From contig NZ_JRKS01000010.1 of NCBI RefSeq assembly GCF_000763805.1, positions 1-64,000 of the forward strand: a stretch of 64,000 nt of DNA, written 5' to 3'. Numbering within the stretch: position 1 is the stretch's first letter; each line of letters starts with the position of its first letter. The notes below the pieces were generated by a model. The model saw only the letters and a program-made list of their open reading frames with translations, had not been told where the DNA came from and did no database searches. Positions 42,105 to 51,390 of the stretch are shown here, one piece after another. The stretch is from Paracoccus sphaerophysae. GTDB lineage: Bacteria > Pseudomonadota > Alphaproteobacteria > Rhodobacterales > Rhodobacteraceae. Both the position numbers and the translations under genes were made by a program.

Positions 42105-42810
42105 CGCTGCCGTCCAGATAAACGGCGCGGACGCGGGGGTCGGCGGCGATCTCGGCCGGCGGGCCTTCGGCCAGGATGCGGCCGTCGACCATGACCGAGA
42201 TCCGGTCGGCGAAGGAAAACACCAGCTCCATGTCATGCTCGATCATCAGCACCGAGACCTCGGGCGGCAGGTCCGACAGCCGCGCCAGCAGCCCCCGGCG
42301 TTCGCTTTCGGACAGGCCCGCGGCGGGTTCGTCCAGCAGCAGGACGCGTGGCCGGCCGGCCAGCGCGATGGCCAGTTCCAGCAGGCGCTGCTGGCCATGG
42401 CCCAGCCGGCGCGCGGGCGTGTCGCGGACCTCGGCCAGGCCCAGGCGGTCGATCAGCGCCGCCGTCTTTGCCGCCACGTCCGCGCCGCCGCGTTCGGCCA
42501 CCGCCAGCGCCACTGCCTCGGTCGCGGTCAGGCTGGGGAAGATCTGGTTGATCTGGAAACTGCGCGACAGCCCCATCCGGGCGCGGGCCGAGGCGGTCGC
42601 GCGGGTGATGTCGCGGCCCTCCAGCAGGATGCGCCCGGCATCGGCGCGCAGCGCGCCGGACAGCAGGTTGACGAAGGTGGTCTTGCCGGCTCCGTTCGGC
42701 CCGATCAACGCCTGCCGGGCGCCGCGCGGCAGGGTGAAGTCCACCCCCGCCGCGGCGGTGAGTCCGCCAAAGCGGCGGCTGAGGCCCAGGGTCTGCAGCG
42801 CGGCGGTCAT
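42097..42810 (-). CDS. livG: ABC transporter ATP-binding protein, LivG type
   Basis: 237 residues. Walker A GPNGAGKTTFVNLLSGAL, then the LivG-type ARMGLSRSFQINQIFPSLT (Q-loop) and Walker B VLLLDEPAAGLSESE. The signature reads LGHGQQRLLELAIAL, where LSGGQQ would be usual, a common variation in LivG. ATGA-type overlap (four bases) with livM upstream and eight bases with livF. Confidence 0.9.
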   Translation of the reverse strand: MTAALQTLGLSRRFGGLTAAAGVDFTLPRGARQALIGPNGAGKTTFVNLLSGALRADAGRILLEGRDITRATASARARMGLSRSFQINQIFPSLTATEAVALAVAERGGADVAAKTAALIDRLGLAEVRDTPARRLGHGQQRLLELAIALAGRPRVLLLDEPAAGLSESERRGLLARLSDLPPEVSVLMIEHDMELVFSFADRISVMVDGRILAEGPPAEIAADPRVRAVYLDGSDG

Positions 42811-43772
42811 CCGCGCCCCCGCAGCCGATCCAGCCCGGCGGGGATCCGGTCGCGCCCGACCAGCACCACGGCGACGAGGATCAGCCCCATCCAGAACTGC
42901 CAGTAATGCGGGGTCAGCGCCGACAGCGCGTCCTGCAGCAGCTTGAACGCCAGCGCGCCTACCAGCCCGCCATACAGCCAGCCGGTGCCGCCCAGGACCA
43001 GCACGATCAGCGCCTCGGCCGAGCGGTGCAGCGCGGCGGCGTCCAGCGACACGAACATCGTCGTCTGCGCGATCAGCGCCCCGGCGGCCCCGGCATAGGC
43101 GGCGGCGAGCGTACAGACCGCGACCAGCCGCCGTTCGACCGGGATGCCGATCGCCTGCGCGCGCAGCGGATTGTCGCGGATCGCCTGCAGCGACAGGCCG
43201 AAGCCCGACCCCATCAGCCAGCGGGCGATCAGGAACAGCACCGCCAGCACCGCCAGCGCATAGGCATGGCCGGTGCGCCCGGCCAGGTCGAACTCGAACC
43301 GCCCCAGCAGCGGGTCGATCAGGATGCCCTGCAGCCCGTCGGCGCCTCCGGTCAGCCAAGACAGGCGGTTGGCGCCCTCGACGACCAGCATCGCGATGCC
43401 CAGCGTCACCATCAGCCGCGACAGGTCGGTGGCCCGGCGCACCAGCAGCGGCGCGGTCAGCAGCCCCAGCGCGGCGCTGGCGGCAGTGGCGATGGCCAGC
43501 CCGCTCAGCGGCTCGGCCGTCCAGCGCAGCGCGACGATCCCCGCGACATAGGCGCCAAGGCCGAAGAACGCACCGTGCCCCAGCGACACGATCCCGGCAA
43601 AGCCGAGGATCAGGTCCAGTGACAGCGCGAACAGCGCAAGGATGGCGATCTCGGTCAGCAGCAGGTGGTGGCCGGACAGCAGCAGCGACCCCGCGGCGGC
43701 GGCCCAGAACAGCCACTCGGCCGGGTGCCAGCGGCGCGACAGGGCAGCGCGGACCTGCGCGGCGGTGGTCAT
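42807..43772 (-). CDS. livM: ABC transporter permease, LivM type
   Basis: 321 residues with eight to nine hydrophobic segments. SLDLILGFAGIVSLGHGAFFGLG and the cytoplasmic coupling region LQAIRDNPLRAQAIGIPV are LivM signatures. It forms the membrane channel with LivH. Four-base overlaps with both neighbours. Confidence 0.9.
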   Translation of the reverse strand: MTTAAQVRAALSRRWHPAEWLFWAAAAGSLLLSGHHLLLTEIAILALFALSLDLILGFAGIVSLGHGAFFGLGAYVAGIVALRWTAEPLSGLAIATAASAALGLLTAPLLVRRATDLSRLMVTLGIAMLVVEGANRLSWLTGGADGLQGILIDPLLGRFEFDLAGRTGHAYALAVLAVLFLIARWLMGSGFGLSLQAIRDNPLRAQAIGIPVERRLVAVCTLAAAYAGAAGALIAQTTMFVSLDAAALHRSAEALIVLVLGGTGWLYGGLVGALAFKLLQDALSALTPHYWQFWMGLILVAVVLVGRDRIPAGLDRLRGRG

Positions 43773-44623
43773 GCCCGCCGCCCCAGCAGGCCCTGCGGGC
43801 GCAGCACGAGGGCCGCGATCATCACCAGGTAGATCAGGAACGCTCCCGCGCCCGGCAGGTAATACTTTCCCGCGGTGTCGGCGATGCCGATCAGCAGCGC
43901 GGCAAGGAACGGGCCGGCCAGCCCCTCGGTCCCGCCGACCGCGACGACGATCAGGAAGAAAGCCATGAAGCGCAGCGGAAAGCCAGGCTCCATCCCCAGC
44001 AGCTCAAGCCCCAGTGCGCCGCCCAGGCCCGCAAGCCCAGACCCGAGCGCGAAGGTGGCGGCGAAGATGCGGCCGACCTCGATCCCCATCCCGCGCGCCG
44101 TGCGCCGGTCGTCCACCGCGGCGCGCAGCAGGCTGCCCAGCCGGGTGCGGGTCAGCGCCAGCTGCAGCCCCAGCGCCAGCGCGCTGCAGACGACGATCAG
44201 GAACAGCCGGTAGCGGCCGATCCCGACCTCGCCCAGGGTGATCCGCCCCTGCAGCCAGCCGGGCAGCGAGATCAGCTGCTGCTGCGGCCCGACCAGCCAG
44301 CTGGCGGTGGCGATGGCCATGTAGATCAGCCCGATCGAGAACAGCACCTGGTCCAGATGCGGGCGGGCATAGAGCTGACGATACAGCGTCCGCTCCGCCG
44401 CCGCCCCGACTAGCGCCGGGATCAGGAAGGCCAGCGGCAGGGTGGCAAGGAACGGCACTCCGGCCCGGCTCATCAGCAGCGCGGTGACATAGCCGCCCAG
44501 CATCGCAAAGGCGCCGTGGGCGAGGTTGACGAAGTTCATCAGCCCCATCGTCACCGACAGCCCGACCGCCAGCACGAACAGCAGCATGCCGTAAGCCACT
44601 CCATCGACGAGGATCGTCAGCAC
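43769..44623 (-). CDS. livH: ABC transporter permease, LivH type
   Basis: 284 residues. MGLMNFVNLAHGAFAMLGGY is the conserved start of LivH permeases, and RAAVDDRRTARGMGIEV is the cytoplasmic coupling loop. I choose the GTG at 44621-44623, which gives the standard N-terminus (LTILVDGVAYGMLLF). It begins five bases after the stop of an unrelated membrane-protein gene. No periplasmic binding protein gene lies beside it. Confidence 0.88.
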   Translation of the reverse strand: MLTILVDGVAYGMLLFVLAVGLSVTMGLMNFVNLAHGAFAMLGGYVTALLMSRAGVPFLATLPLAFLIPALVGAAAERTLYRQLYARPHLDQVLFSIGLIYMAIATASWLVGPQQQLISLPGWLQGRITLGEVGIGRYRLFLIVVCSALALGLQLALTRTRLGSLLRAAVDDRRTARGMGIEVGRIFAATFALGSGLAGLGGALGLELLGMEPGFPLRFMAFFLIVVAVGGTEGLAGPFLAALLIGIADTAGKYYLPGAGAFLIYLVMIAALVLRPQGLLGRRA

Positions 44624-44628
44624 CGGCG

Positions 44629-45429
44629 TCAGGTCGTCACGCGCACCAGCACCACGGCCAGCGCGGCGATGCCCAGCACGCAGGCGGTGGCGATGGTGAT
44701 GCTCGCGCCCGCCGCGGCCGCGGCAAAGCCGATCATCGCCCAGATGATCGCCAGCGAGAAGGTCACCGCGCGTTCCATGCGCAGCTGGCCCCAGGCGCCC
44801 AGCAGGGCGGCCAGCAGCAGCCCGACCAGCACCGAGCGTTCCAGCCCCATCCCCAGCCGGTGGTGGACGAAGGTGCCGAGCGCCGAGGTCGCCGCGACCA
44901 GCAGCCAGCCGGCGATGAAGGCGGTCAACTGCGGCGCCGGCCCGGCGCGCAGGATCGGCTCGACAGGGTCGGCGTCGGGGGTGGTGTCCCCGAGCGTGTC
45001 GCTGAGCCCCCGCACCAGCAGCAGGCAGGACAGCGCCGCCAGCGCCAGCCCGGCCAGCGGCGCCGGGTTCAGCACCCAGGGCCACAGCGCCGCGACCAGC
45101 AGCCCGGCCGGCAGCATCCAGCTGCGCGGGGTCGAAACGCGGCTCCACGAGGCGGTGAGCACATGCATCAGTGCCGCGAGGATCACCGCGATCAGCAGCG
45201 CCCACAACACCGGGTTGGTCGGCTGCGACACGACGCTCAGCAGGTTGTCGCGCACCGCCACGACGGGGGCCGAAAACCCCGACAGCGGCGCGGTCCGTGG
45301 TTCCAGCAGCACCTGTTCGGTGCGCAGCGCGGCCAGCGTGTCCGTCGTGCGCAGCGCCGTCAGCAGCACCGAGATCGCAAACGATCCGGCGGCGAAGGCT
45401 TCGGCAGCGATGCTGGCGTGACGGTTCAT
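44629..45429 (-). CDS. hypothetical integral membrane protein
   Basis: 266 residues with about seven hydrophobic segments and a Val/Ala/Leu-rich composition. No family motif is recognised. It is on the same strand as serS upstream (91 bases away) and livH downstream (5 bases). Its close spacing to livH may reflect insertion or deletion next to it rather than joint function. Confidence 0.65.
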   Translation of the reverse strand: MNRHASIAAEAFAAGSFAISVLLTALRTTDTLAALRTEQVLLEPRTAPLSGFSAPVVAVRDNLLSVVSQPTNPVLWALLIAVILAALMHVLTASWSRVSTPRSWMLPAGLLVAALWPWVLNPAPLAGLALAALSCLLLVRGLSDTLGDTTPDADPVEPILRAGPAPQLTAFIAGWLLVAATSALGTFVHHRLGMGLERSVLVGLLLAALLGAWGQLRMERAVTFSLAIIWAMIGFAAAAAGASITIATACVLGIAALAVVLVRVTT

Positions 45430-45519
45430 GAGCCAAGAACGACCCGGGATCAGCGGGGGGTTCCCGCAGCCCGCGCGATTTCCTTCACAAGACGCGGCGT
45501 CGGTCCGCAGGTTGGAGGG

Positions 45520-46812
45520 TCAGACCAGCCGGCCCTCGGCCGACAGCCGGGTGGCGCCGCCCAGATAGGGCCGCAGCGCCGCGGGCAGATCGACCGACCC
45601 ATCCGCGCGCTGGCCGTTTTCCAGCACCGCGATGAGCGTCCGCCCGACCGCCAGCCCCGAGCCGTTCAGCGTGTGGACGAATTCCGGCCGGCCGCCCTCG
45701 GTGGGGCGATAGCGGGCATTCATCCGCCGCGCCTGGAAATCGCCGCAATAGCTGACCGAGCTGATCTCGCGATACTTGCCCTGACCGGGCAGCCACACCT
45801 CGAGATCATGGGTGATCCGGGCCCCGAAGCCCATGTCGCCGGTGCACAACACGATGGTGCGATAGGGCAGGCCCAGCGTTTCCAGCACTGTTTCGGCGCA
45901 GCGGGTCATGCGGTCGTGTTCGGCCAGGCCCGCCTCGGCGTCGGTGATGGAAACCATTTCCACCTTTTCGAACTGGTGCTGCCGCAGCATCCCGGCGGTG
46001 TCGCGCCCGGCGCTGCCCGCCTCGGAGCGGAAGCACTGGGAATGGGCGACCATCCGCCGGGGCAGGGTGGCCTGATCGACCAGATCGCCGTGGACGGTGT
46101 TGGTCAGCGTCACCTCGGCGGTGGGGATCAGCCACCAGCCCTCGCGGGTCTGATAGGATTCCTCGCCGAACTTGGGCAGCTGGCCGGTGCCCTCCATCAT
46201 CTCGGTCAGGACGAGGACCGGGGTCCAGGTCTCGATCAGCTCGTGGCGGGTCACATGCAGGTCCAGCATGAACTGCGCGAGCGCCCGGTGGATGCGGGCG
46301 ACGGCGCCCGACAGCAGCACGAAGCGGGCGCCCGACAGCTTGGCGGCGGTGGCGAAATCCATGCCGGCCCGGACGCCGGCGATCTCGAAATGCTCGACCG
46401 GCTGGAAATCCAGGGCAGGGGGTTCGCCCCAGCGGCGGATCTCGACGTTGTCATCCTCGTCTGCGCCGTCGGGGACGCTGTCCAGCGGCAGGTTCGGGAT
46501 CGTCATCAGCAGGTCGCGCAGCTGCGCGTCCAAGGCGTCGGCCTCGGCCTGCATGGCGGCGATCTCGGACTTCTTCTCGCCGACCAGGGCGCGCAGGCGT
46601 TCGAACTCGGCGTCATCGCCGCGGGCCTTGGCAGCGCCGACCTCCTTGCTGGCCTTGTTCTGGTCGGCCTGCGCGGTTTCGGCAGCGGCGATGCGGGCGC
46701 GGCGGTCGGCGTCGAGCGCGAGGATTTCGGGCGACATCGGCGCAAGCCCCCGGCGCGCCAGGGCGGCGTCGAACGCCGCCGGGTCGTCGCGGATAACGCG
46801 GATGTCGTGCAT
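45520..46812 (-). CDS. serS: serine-tRNA ligase
   Basis: Charges tRNA-Ser. 430 residues exactly as in E. coli. The N-terminal coiled-coil arm for the tRNA variable loop is visible (about 35-110, [20 protein letters not shown]). Class II motif 2 is [20 protein letters not shown] and motif 3 is [18 protein letters not shown]. Confidence 0.97.
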   Translation of the reverse strand: MHDIRVIRDDPAAFDAALARRGLAPMSPEILALDADRRARIAAAETAQADQNKASKEVGAAKARGDDAEFERLRALVGEKKSEIAAMQAEADALDAQLRDLLMTIPNLPLDSVPDGADEDDNVEIRRWGEPPALDFQPVEHFEIAGVRAGMDFATAAKLSGARFVLLSGAVARIHRALAQFMLDLHVTRHELIETWTPVLVLTEMMEGTGQLPKFGEESYQTREGWWLIPTAEVTLTNTVHGDLVDQATLPRRMVAHSQCFRSEAGSAGRDTAGMLRQHQFEKVEMVSITDAEAGLAEHDRMTRCAETVLETLGLPYRTIVLCTGDMGFGARITHDLEVWLPGQGKYREISSVSYCGDFQARRMNARYRPTEGGRPEFVHTLNGSGLAVGRTLIAVLENGQRADGSVDLPAALRPYLGGATRLSAEGRLV

Positions 46813-46878
46813 GGGATGTCCTTTCCGGGTCGCGGTCGCCGCCCCATAGCGCAGCCGCGGGCCCAGAGCAAAGGGGCG

Positions 46879-47196
46879 TCAGTTCCCGCAGAACGTCTCG
46901 TACAGCAGTTCGACCACCCGGGCCGCGCGGGGGTCGGCGATGCGGTACAGCCGCGCCTTGCCGTCGGCGCGGCTGGTGACCAGCCCGTCCTCGCGCAGCC
47001 GGGCCAGCTGCTGGCTGACGGTGGCCTGGCGCTGGTGCAGCAGCGCCTCCAGCTCGCCCACGCTGCGTTCGCCGGTGGTGAGATGGCACAGGATCATCAG
47101 CCGGCCGTCATGGGCCAGCGCCTTGAGCAGCGCCGTCGCGTCGCCCACCCGCCCGGTCATCTCCTCGGGCGTCATCGCGCCGGCCTGCCCCGTCAT
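46879..47196 (-). CDS. ArsR-family regulator with two conserved Cys (SqrR/BigR-like persulfide sensor)
   Basis: 105-residue winged helix. LKALAHDGRLMILCHLTTGE starts the fold, and ATVSQQLARLREDGLVTSR is the recognition helix. Cys37 (MILCHL) and Cys103 (ETFCGN) are 66 residues apart, the spacing of the two redox Cys in Rhodobacter SqrR and in BigR, which form a tetrasulfide or disulfide on sensing persulfide and release DNA. No arsenic-type CxC site is visible. ATGA overlap with the upstream thioredoxin-like gene. Confidence 0.8.
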   Translation of the reverse strand: MTGQAGAMTPEEMTGRVGDATALLKALAHDGRLMILCHLTTGERSVGELEALLHQRQATVSQQLARLREDGLVTSRADGKARLYRIADPRAARVVELLYETFCGN

Positions 47197-47570
47197 CCCG
47201 CCCGCGCCCCGCTGCCCGAGCGGTCCAGCAGCAGCGCCACCCCGGTCCAGAAATGGTCGCGGCCGGGATAGCCCTCGATGCGGGCCACCTCGATCCCGCC
47301 GTCCAGCAGAAGGAAGGTCGGCGAGATCAGCGGCGCGCGGTCCAGCGCGATCCCGTCGGGCCACGGCCCGTCGATGGGGACGATGCGCAGCGGCAGGGTG
47401 CGGCCGACCGGGTGGCTCGCGTAGCCGGGCAGGATGTCCTGCTTCCACGCGCGGCAATAGCTGCAGCCGGGCCGGTCCACCATGATCAGCGTCAGCCGCG
47501 GCGCGGCCGCTGCGGCCGAGGCAGCGCCCGCTGCGGCAAGCGACATCAGGAAGGCACGGCGGCGCAGCAC
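47193..47570 (-). CDS. periplasmic thioredoxin-like protein (SoxS-like)
   Basis: 125 residues. An N-terminal RRRAFLMSLAAAGAASAAAA leader could be Sec or Tat. The mature part has a thioredoxin CxxC (GCSYCRAW, Cys36 and Cys39) and PLISPTFLLLDGG with the cis-Pro region. It resembles SoxS, the thioredoxin encoded with the SoxR regulator in Paracoccus sulfur oxidation, and here it is paired with an ArsR regulator too. No sox oxidation genes are in the window. GTG start at 47568-47570. Confidence 0.7.
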   Translation of the reverse strand: MLRRRAFLMSLAAAGAASAAAAAPRLTLIMVDRPGCSYCRAWKQDILPGYASHPVGRTLPLRIVPIDGPWPDGIALDRAPLISPTFLLLDGGIEVARIEGYPGRDHFWTGVALLLDRSGSGARAG

Positions 47571-47639
47571 GGGGCAGCTCCGGTTGGACGAAAATGCCCG
47601 CGAACTCTAGGCCCCGCGGTGGGTCCGCGCAAGCGCCCC

Positions 47640-48731
47640 TCAGCCGGGCTGGGCCAGCCGCCGCTCGATCCCGATCAGCGCCTGCTTGCGCCACAGCCCG
47701 CCGGCATAGCCGGTCAGCGTGCCGTCGGCGCCGATGACGCGGTGGCAGGGGATCACGATGGCGATCTGGTTGGCACCGTTGGCGCGCGCCACCGCCCGTG
47801 CCGCCGTGGGCCGGCCGATGCGCTGGGCTAGCTCGCCATAGCTGATCGTCGCGCCCGGCGGGATGCGCTGCAATTCGCGCCAGACCTCGCGCAGGAAGGG
47901 TGTGCCGTGCAGCGTCAGCGGCACGTCGAAAGCGCCGCTTTCGGCGGCGAAATAGCGGGTAAGCTGGCGTTCGGTCTGCTCGGTGATCGCGGTGCGGCCC
48001 AGCCCGATGCGCCCCCCTGCCCCGGCCGACAGGCGGCGCAGTTCCGCGCCCAGCCCCCTGCGGTCGGTGAATTCCAGCAGGTGCAGGCTGCGCGCGTCGG
48101 CGACCGCGATCATCCCGCCCAGCGGCGTGTCGATCCAGTCGGCCAGCAGCAGCGGCGCGGCCCCCGTCATCGCCGCCGGCGGGTGCCCGAACAGTCGCGC
48201 GAAGGCGTCGCGGAAGCCGCTGGCGCTGTCGAAGCCGGCATCCATCTGCGCCGCGATCACCGGAGCCCCGGCGGCGAGCCCCCGCATCCCCTCGCGCAGC
48301 CGCATCTGGCGGGCGAGTTCCAGGAACGTCATCCCGGTATGGCGCCGGAACGCCCGCCGCACGGTCGAGGGGTCGAGCCCGGCCTGCGCCACGTCCGCCT
48401 CGGTCCAGCGCCGGGCCGGGTCGGCGTTCAGCATCGCCAGCAGGCGCTGGACGACCGGATCGCCCGCCGCCTCGGGGCCCAGCGGGTGACAGCGGCGGCA
48501 GGGCCGGAACCCGGCGGACAGGGCCGCGGCCGGGCTGTCGAACCAGCGGCAGTTCTCGGGCAGCGGTTTGCGCGCCGGGCAGGTCAGGCGGCAGAAGATG
48601 CCGGTCGTCGTCACCCCGACCCAGGCGCGGCCCTCATAGGCGGGATCGCGGCGCAGCAGGGCGGCGTGCAGCGTGTCGGCTTCGGGCAGGGAGAAAAGCG
48701 AGGTCATGGCGTCCGATCGTGCGCTGGTCAT
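47640..48731 (-). CDS. ada: Ada: methylated-DNA-[protein]-cysteine methyltransferase and AraC-type regulator
   Basis: Adaptive-response protein. N-terminal zinc/methyl-phosphotriester domain with GIFCRLTCPARKP and FRPCRRCHP (four Cys), AraC-type HTH in the middle (VAQAGLDPSTVRRAFRRHTG, MRLREGMRG), and C-terminal O6-alkylguanine transferase with VIPCHRVIGADG holding the acceptor Cys. Two starts are possible: ATG at 48731 with AGGG upstream (363 residues) or ATG at 48707 (355 residues), the latter closer to other Ada N-termini. Confidence 0.92.
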   Translation of the reverse strand: MTSARSDAMTSLFSLPEADTLHAALLRRDPAYEGRAWVGVTTTGIFCRLTCPARKPLPENCRWFDSPAAALSAGFRPCRRCHPLGPEAAGDPVVQRLLAMLNADPARRWTEADVAQAGLDPSTVRRAFRRHTGMTFLELARQMRLREGMRGLAAGAPVIAAQMDAGFDSASGFRDAFARLFGHPPAAMTGAAPLLLADWIDTPLGGMIAVADARSLHLLEFTDRRGLGAELRRLSAGAGGRIGLGRTAITEQTERQLTRYFAAESGAFDVPLTLHGTPFLREVWRELQRIPPGATISYGELAQRIGRPTAARAVARANGANQIAIVIPCHRVIGADGTLTGYAGGLWRKQALIGIERRLAQPG

Positions 48732-48791
48732 CCCGCCATCCCTACCCGATACGCGGAAGGGGTGCGGCCGCGGATCGGGCGCGTAATTCGC

Positions 48792-49796
48792 TCATTCGAG
48801 CAGCCGCAGCATCTCGGCGGCGGCGGCGACCGGGTCGGTGCGCCCCGCCGCGACCTCGGTCCCCAGGCGGTCAAGACTTCCGGCGGCGGGCTCGCGGTCG
48901 AGGCGCGCCAGCAGCCCGGCGCGCACCTCGGCGCGGAACCAGCGCTCTGCCTGTTCGGCACGGCGGCGGTCGAAACGACCGTTGTCGCGCCGCCAGCGGT
49001 CCAGCGCCTGCATCTCGGCCCAGGCGGCGTCCAGCCCGCCGCCCTCGACCGCCGATACCGGCAGCGCCTTGGGAAAGCCCTCGGGGTCCTGCGGGCGCTT
49101 GCGCAGCAGCCGCAAGGCGCCGGCGTAGTCGGCGACGGTGCGCAGCGCGGTGGGGCGCAGCTCTCCGTCGGCTTTGTTCACCAGGATCAGGTCAGCCATT
49201 TCCATGATGCCGCGCTTTACGCCCTGCAGCTCGTCGCCGCCGGCCGGGGCCAGCAGCAGCACGAACAGGTCGGACATCTCGGCCACCAGCGTCTCGGACT
49301 GACCGACGCCCACCGTCTCGATCAGCACCACGTCAAAGCCCGCGGCCTCGGCCAGCCGCACGGTCTCGCGGGTGCGGCGGGCGACGCCGCCCAGCTCGGC
49401 CCGGCTGGGCGAGGGGCGGATGAAGGCGCGGGGATCGCGGCTCAGCCGCTCCATCCGGGTCTTGTCGCCCAGGATCGAGCCGCCCGAGCGCGCCGAGGAC
49501 GGGTCCACCGCCAGCACCGCCACCCGCAGCCCCTGGCCGGTCAGCATCAGGCCGAACGATTCGATGAAGGTCGACTTGCCGACCCCGGGGGTGCCCGACA
49601 GCCCGATCCGCAGCGCCTGCCGGGGCGGCAGGGCGGCCAGCAGGGCGACGGCCTCGGCCCGGTGGTCGGGGCGGGTGCTTTCGACCAGCGTGATCGCCCG
49701 CGCCAGCGCCCGGCGGTCGCCCGCGGCCAGTCGGCGGGCCAGGTCCTGGATGGGGTCCTTCACCGGGTCGGGGGGCCGGGAAATCGAGTCGGACAT
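48792..49796 (-). CDS. meaB: methylmalonyl-CoA mutase-associated GTPase MeaB
   Basis: G3E P-loop GTPase that loads and protects adenosylcobalamin mutases. 334 residues with Walker [47 protein letters not shown] and [10 protein letters not shown] (NKxD). It would serve methylmalonyl-CoA mutase, and possibly ethylmalonyl-CoA mutase, of C2/C3 metabolism; no mutase gene is nearby. Confidence 0.93.
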   Translation of the reverse strand: MSDSISRPPDPVKDPIQDLARRLAAGDRRALARAITLVESTRPDHRAEAVALLAALPPRQALRIGLSGTPGVGKSTFIESFGLMLTGQGLRVAVLAVDPSSARSGGSILGDKTRMERLSRDPRAFIRPSPSRAELGGVARRTRETVRLAEAAGFDVVLIETVGVGQSETLVAEMSDLFVLLLAPAGGDELQGVKRGIMEMADLILVNKADGELRPTALRTVADYAGALRLLRKRPQDPEGFPKALPVSAVEGGGLDAAWAEMQALDRWRRDNGRFDRRRAEQAERWFRAEVRAGLLARLDREPAAGSLDRLGTEVAAGRTDPVAAAAEMLRLLE

Positions 49797-49911
49797 CGTG
49801 TTCCTTGCTGGCGACGGCGGACTGCCCCGTGGTATGGGCGCGGGGTCGCCTTGCCAAGGGCTGCCCGGTCTGCGGGGCCCTCGCGGGCGCCCGGACGGGC
49901 GAGATTCCGGC

Positions 49912-49940
49912 TTGACGGCGGGGCCGGCTGCGCATATGCC
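49912..49940 (+). promoter_or_regulatory. candidate promoter of rpmB
   Basis: TTGACG (49912-49917) and TATGCC (49935-49940) with a 17-base spacer, about 95 bases upstream of the rpmB ATG. A GGTCCC/GGGACC stem sits in the leader (about 49989-50009). Confidence 0.45.
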
Positions 49941-50035
49941 CCCGCAACGGATTTCCGGGCGCTGCGTCGCGGCGCCCTTTCATTTTCCGGTCCCCGGCCG
50001 CGAGGGACCGGGTGCTGCAACGAAGGAACACGATC

Positions 50036-50311
50036 ATGTCGCGCGTCTGCGAACTGACCGGCAAGGGGCCGATGACGGGCAACAACGTCAGCCACGCCAA
50101 CAACAAGACCCGCCGCCGGTTTCTGCCGAATCTCAACGACGTCACCCTGATGTCGGACCAGCTGGGCCAGTCCTATTCGCTGCGGATCTCGGCCGCGGCG
50201 CTGCGCTCGGTCGATCATCGGGGCGGGCTGGACGCGTTCCTGGCCAAGGCCAAGGACTGCGACCTTTCGGCGCGCGCGCTGAAGATCAAGCGCGACCTCG
50301 CCAAGGCTTGA
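50036..50311 (+). CDS. rpmB: 50S ribosomal protein L28
   Basis: 91 residues. [20 protein letters not shown] and [17 protein letters not shown] are the L28 N-terminal signature, and [15 protein letters not shown] the usual end. GAAGGAACACGATC before the ATG supports this start over a TTG-type extension eight codons earlier. Confidence 0.96.
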   Translation: MSRVCELTGKGPMTGNNVSHANNKTRRRFLPNLNDVTLMSDQLGQSYSLRISAAALRSVDHRGGLDAFLAKAKDCDLSARALKIKRDLAKA

Positions 50312-50321
50312 CCGGCGTTTG

Positions 50322-50337
50322 CCCTGCGATCGCAGGG
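50322..50337 (+). terminator. perfect palindrome after rpmB, possible terminator
   Basis: CCCTGCGATCGCAGGG is a 16-base perfect palindrome ten bases after the rpmB stop, followed only by TTC. Its short loop and lack of T tract make termination uncertain. Confidence 0.35.
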
Positions 50338-50447
50338 TTCGCCGTGAGCTACGCCGCCTGACCTGCCCCGTCTCGTTCCGTCGAGCCGGGGCCTTCTGCA
50401 TGTCCGCCGCGCTTGGCGGCCAGCGGGCGAGCGGCTATGCAGGCACC

Positions 50448-50795
50448 ATGAAGATGCTTGCCCGCGCGATCCTGCTGTGCGTCATCGCGGCCACCAGCCT
50501 TGGGCTGGGGGCGGCCCGCGGCCAGCTGCGGCTGGCGGGCGACGTCGTGCTGTGCGCCGGCGGCGTGGTCACGGTGCTTGAACGCACGCCCGACGGAACC
50601 CCGGTCGCGCGCACCCATGTCTGCCCCGACATGACCACCGCCTTCCTGTTCGGATTCGATTCGCCGCCGCAGGTGCCGCAGCGATCCGCGTGGCGGGTCG
50701 AGCGTGGGGGCGTGGCCGTCGGCGATGTCGTGGCGCCGCAACCGCGGCCGGGGATCAAGCCCGCGCGGGGTCCTCCGGGGATGCGGGTTGCCTGA
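50448..50795 (+). CDS. small exported hypothetical protein with Cys pair
   Basis: 115 residues with a signal peptide (MKMLARAILLCVIAATSLGL, cleavage near Ala-Arg-Gly, 23-25). The mature part has two Cys (VVLCAGGVV and THVCPDMTT), an arrangement seen in small copper-linked periplasmic proteins (DUF2946-like), and a Pro/Arg-rich tail. It lies 37 bases before a copper chaperone gene, so a metal-related role is plausible but unproven. Confidence 0.55.
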   Translation: MKMLARAILLCVIAATSLGLGAARGQLRLAGDVVLCAGGVVTVLERTPDGTPVARTHVCPDMTTAFLFGFDSPPQVPQRSAWRVERGGVAVGDVVAPQPRPGIKPARGPPGMRVA

Positions 50796-50832
50796 GCCGA
50801 CACCGTCATCCGACATCAGAAAGAGACTTCTC

Positions 50833-51390
50833 ATGAAATCCCCCATCCTTGCCGCGGCCGTGGCTGCAACCCTGCCCCTTGCCGCCGCAGCCCAGACCGC
50901 GGCCCCCGCGGCCCCCGCTGCCGCGCCTGCCGCCGCGTCGGCGGTGACGATCACCGACGCCTTTGCGCGGTCCAACAACCCCGATGTGGGCGCGGTCTTC
51001 ATGACCATCGCCAACGCCGGCACCACCGACTGCGTGCTGACCGCCGCCACGGCCGGCGGGATCGGCCGCCCGGAACTGCACACCCACCGCGACGAGGGCG
51101 GGGTGATGAAGATGGTCAAGGTGGACAGCATGACCATCCCCGCCGGGGGCACGCACGAGCTGAAGCGCGGCGGCGATCACATCATGCTGATGGAGCCGGC
51201 CGCCCCGCTGGCCCAGGGGCAGGCGATCGCGCTGACCCTCGACTTCGGCGCCTGCGGGAAGGTCCCGCTGAGCTTGACCATCGACAACGCGGCCGGCGGC
51301 GGCGCGATGGGTGGCGCGGGGATGCACGGCACGCATGGCAAGGGGATGGGCGGCGGCATGGGCAAAGCCGGCGGCATGCCGTCGAACTGA
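50833..51390 (+). CDS. periplasmic copper chaperone PCu(A)C with His/Met/Gly-rich tail
   Basis: 185 residues: signal peptide (MKSPILAAAVAATLPLAAAA), a short Ala/Pro linker, then a PCu(A)C domain with its ligand pattern RPELHTHRDEGGVMKM and GGDHIMLMEP (His and Met residues). PCu(A)C proteins carry Cu(I) to the CuA and CuB sites of cytochrome oxidases. The last 30 residues are rich in Gly, Met and His (GGAMGGAGMHGTHGKGMGG), adding possible copper sites. AGAGACTTCTC precedes the ATG. Confidence 0.85.
   Translation: MKSPILAAAVAATLPLAAAAQTAAPAAPAAAPAAASAVTITDAFARSNNPDVGAVFMTIANAGTTDCVLTAATAGGIGRPELHTHRDEGGVMKMVKVDSMTIPAGGTHELKRGGDHIMLMEPAAPLAQGQAIALTLDFGACGKVPLSLTIDNAAGGGAMGGAGMHGTHGKGMGGGMGKAGGMPSN

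Noticed and set aside
46879..47570. A sox sulfur-oxidation cluster
   Set aside because: Only an ArsR regulator and one thioredoxin-like gene are present; soxXYZABCD-type genes are absent, so the SoxRS assignment is only by likeness.
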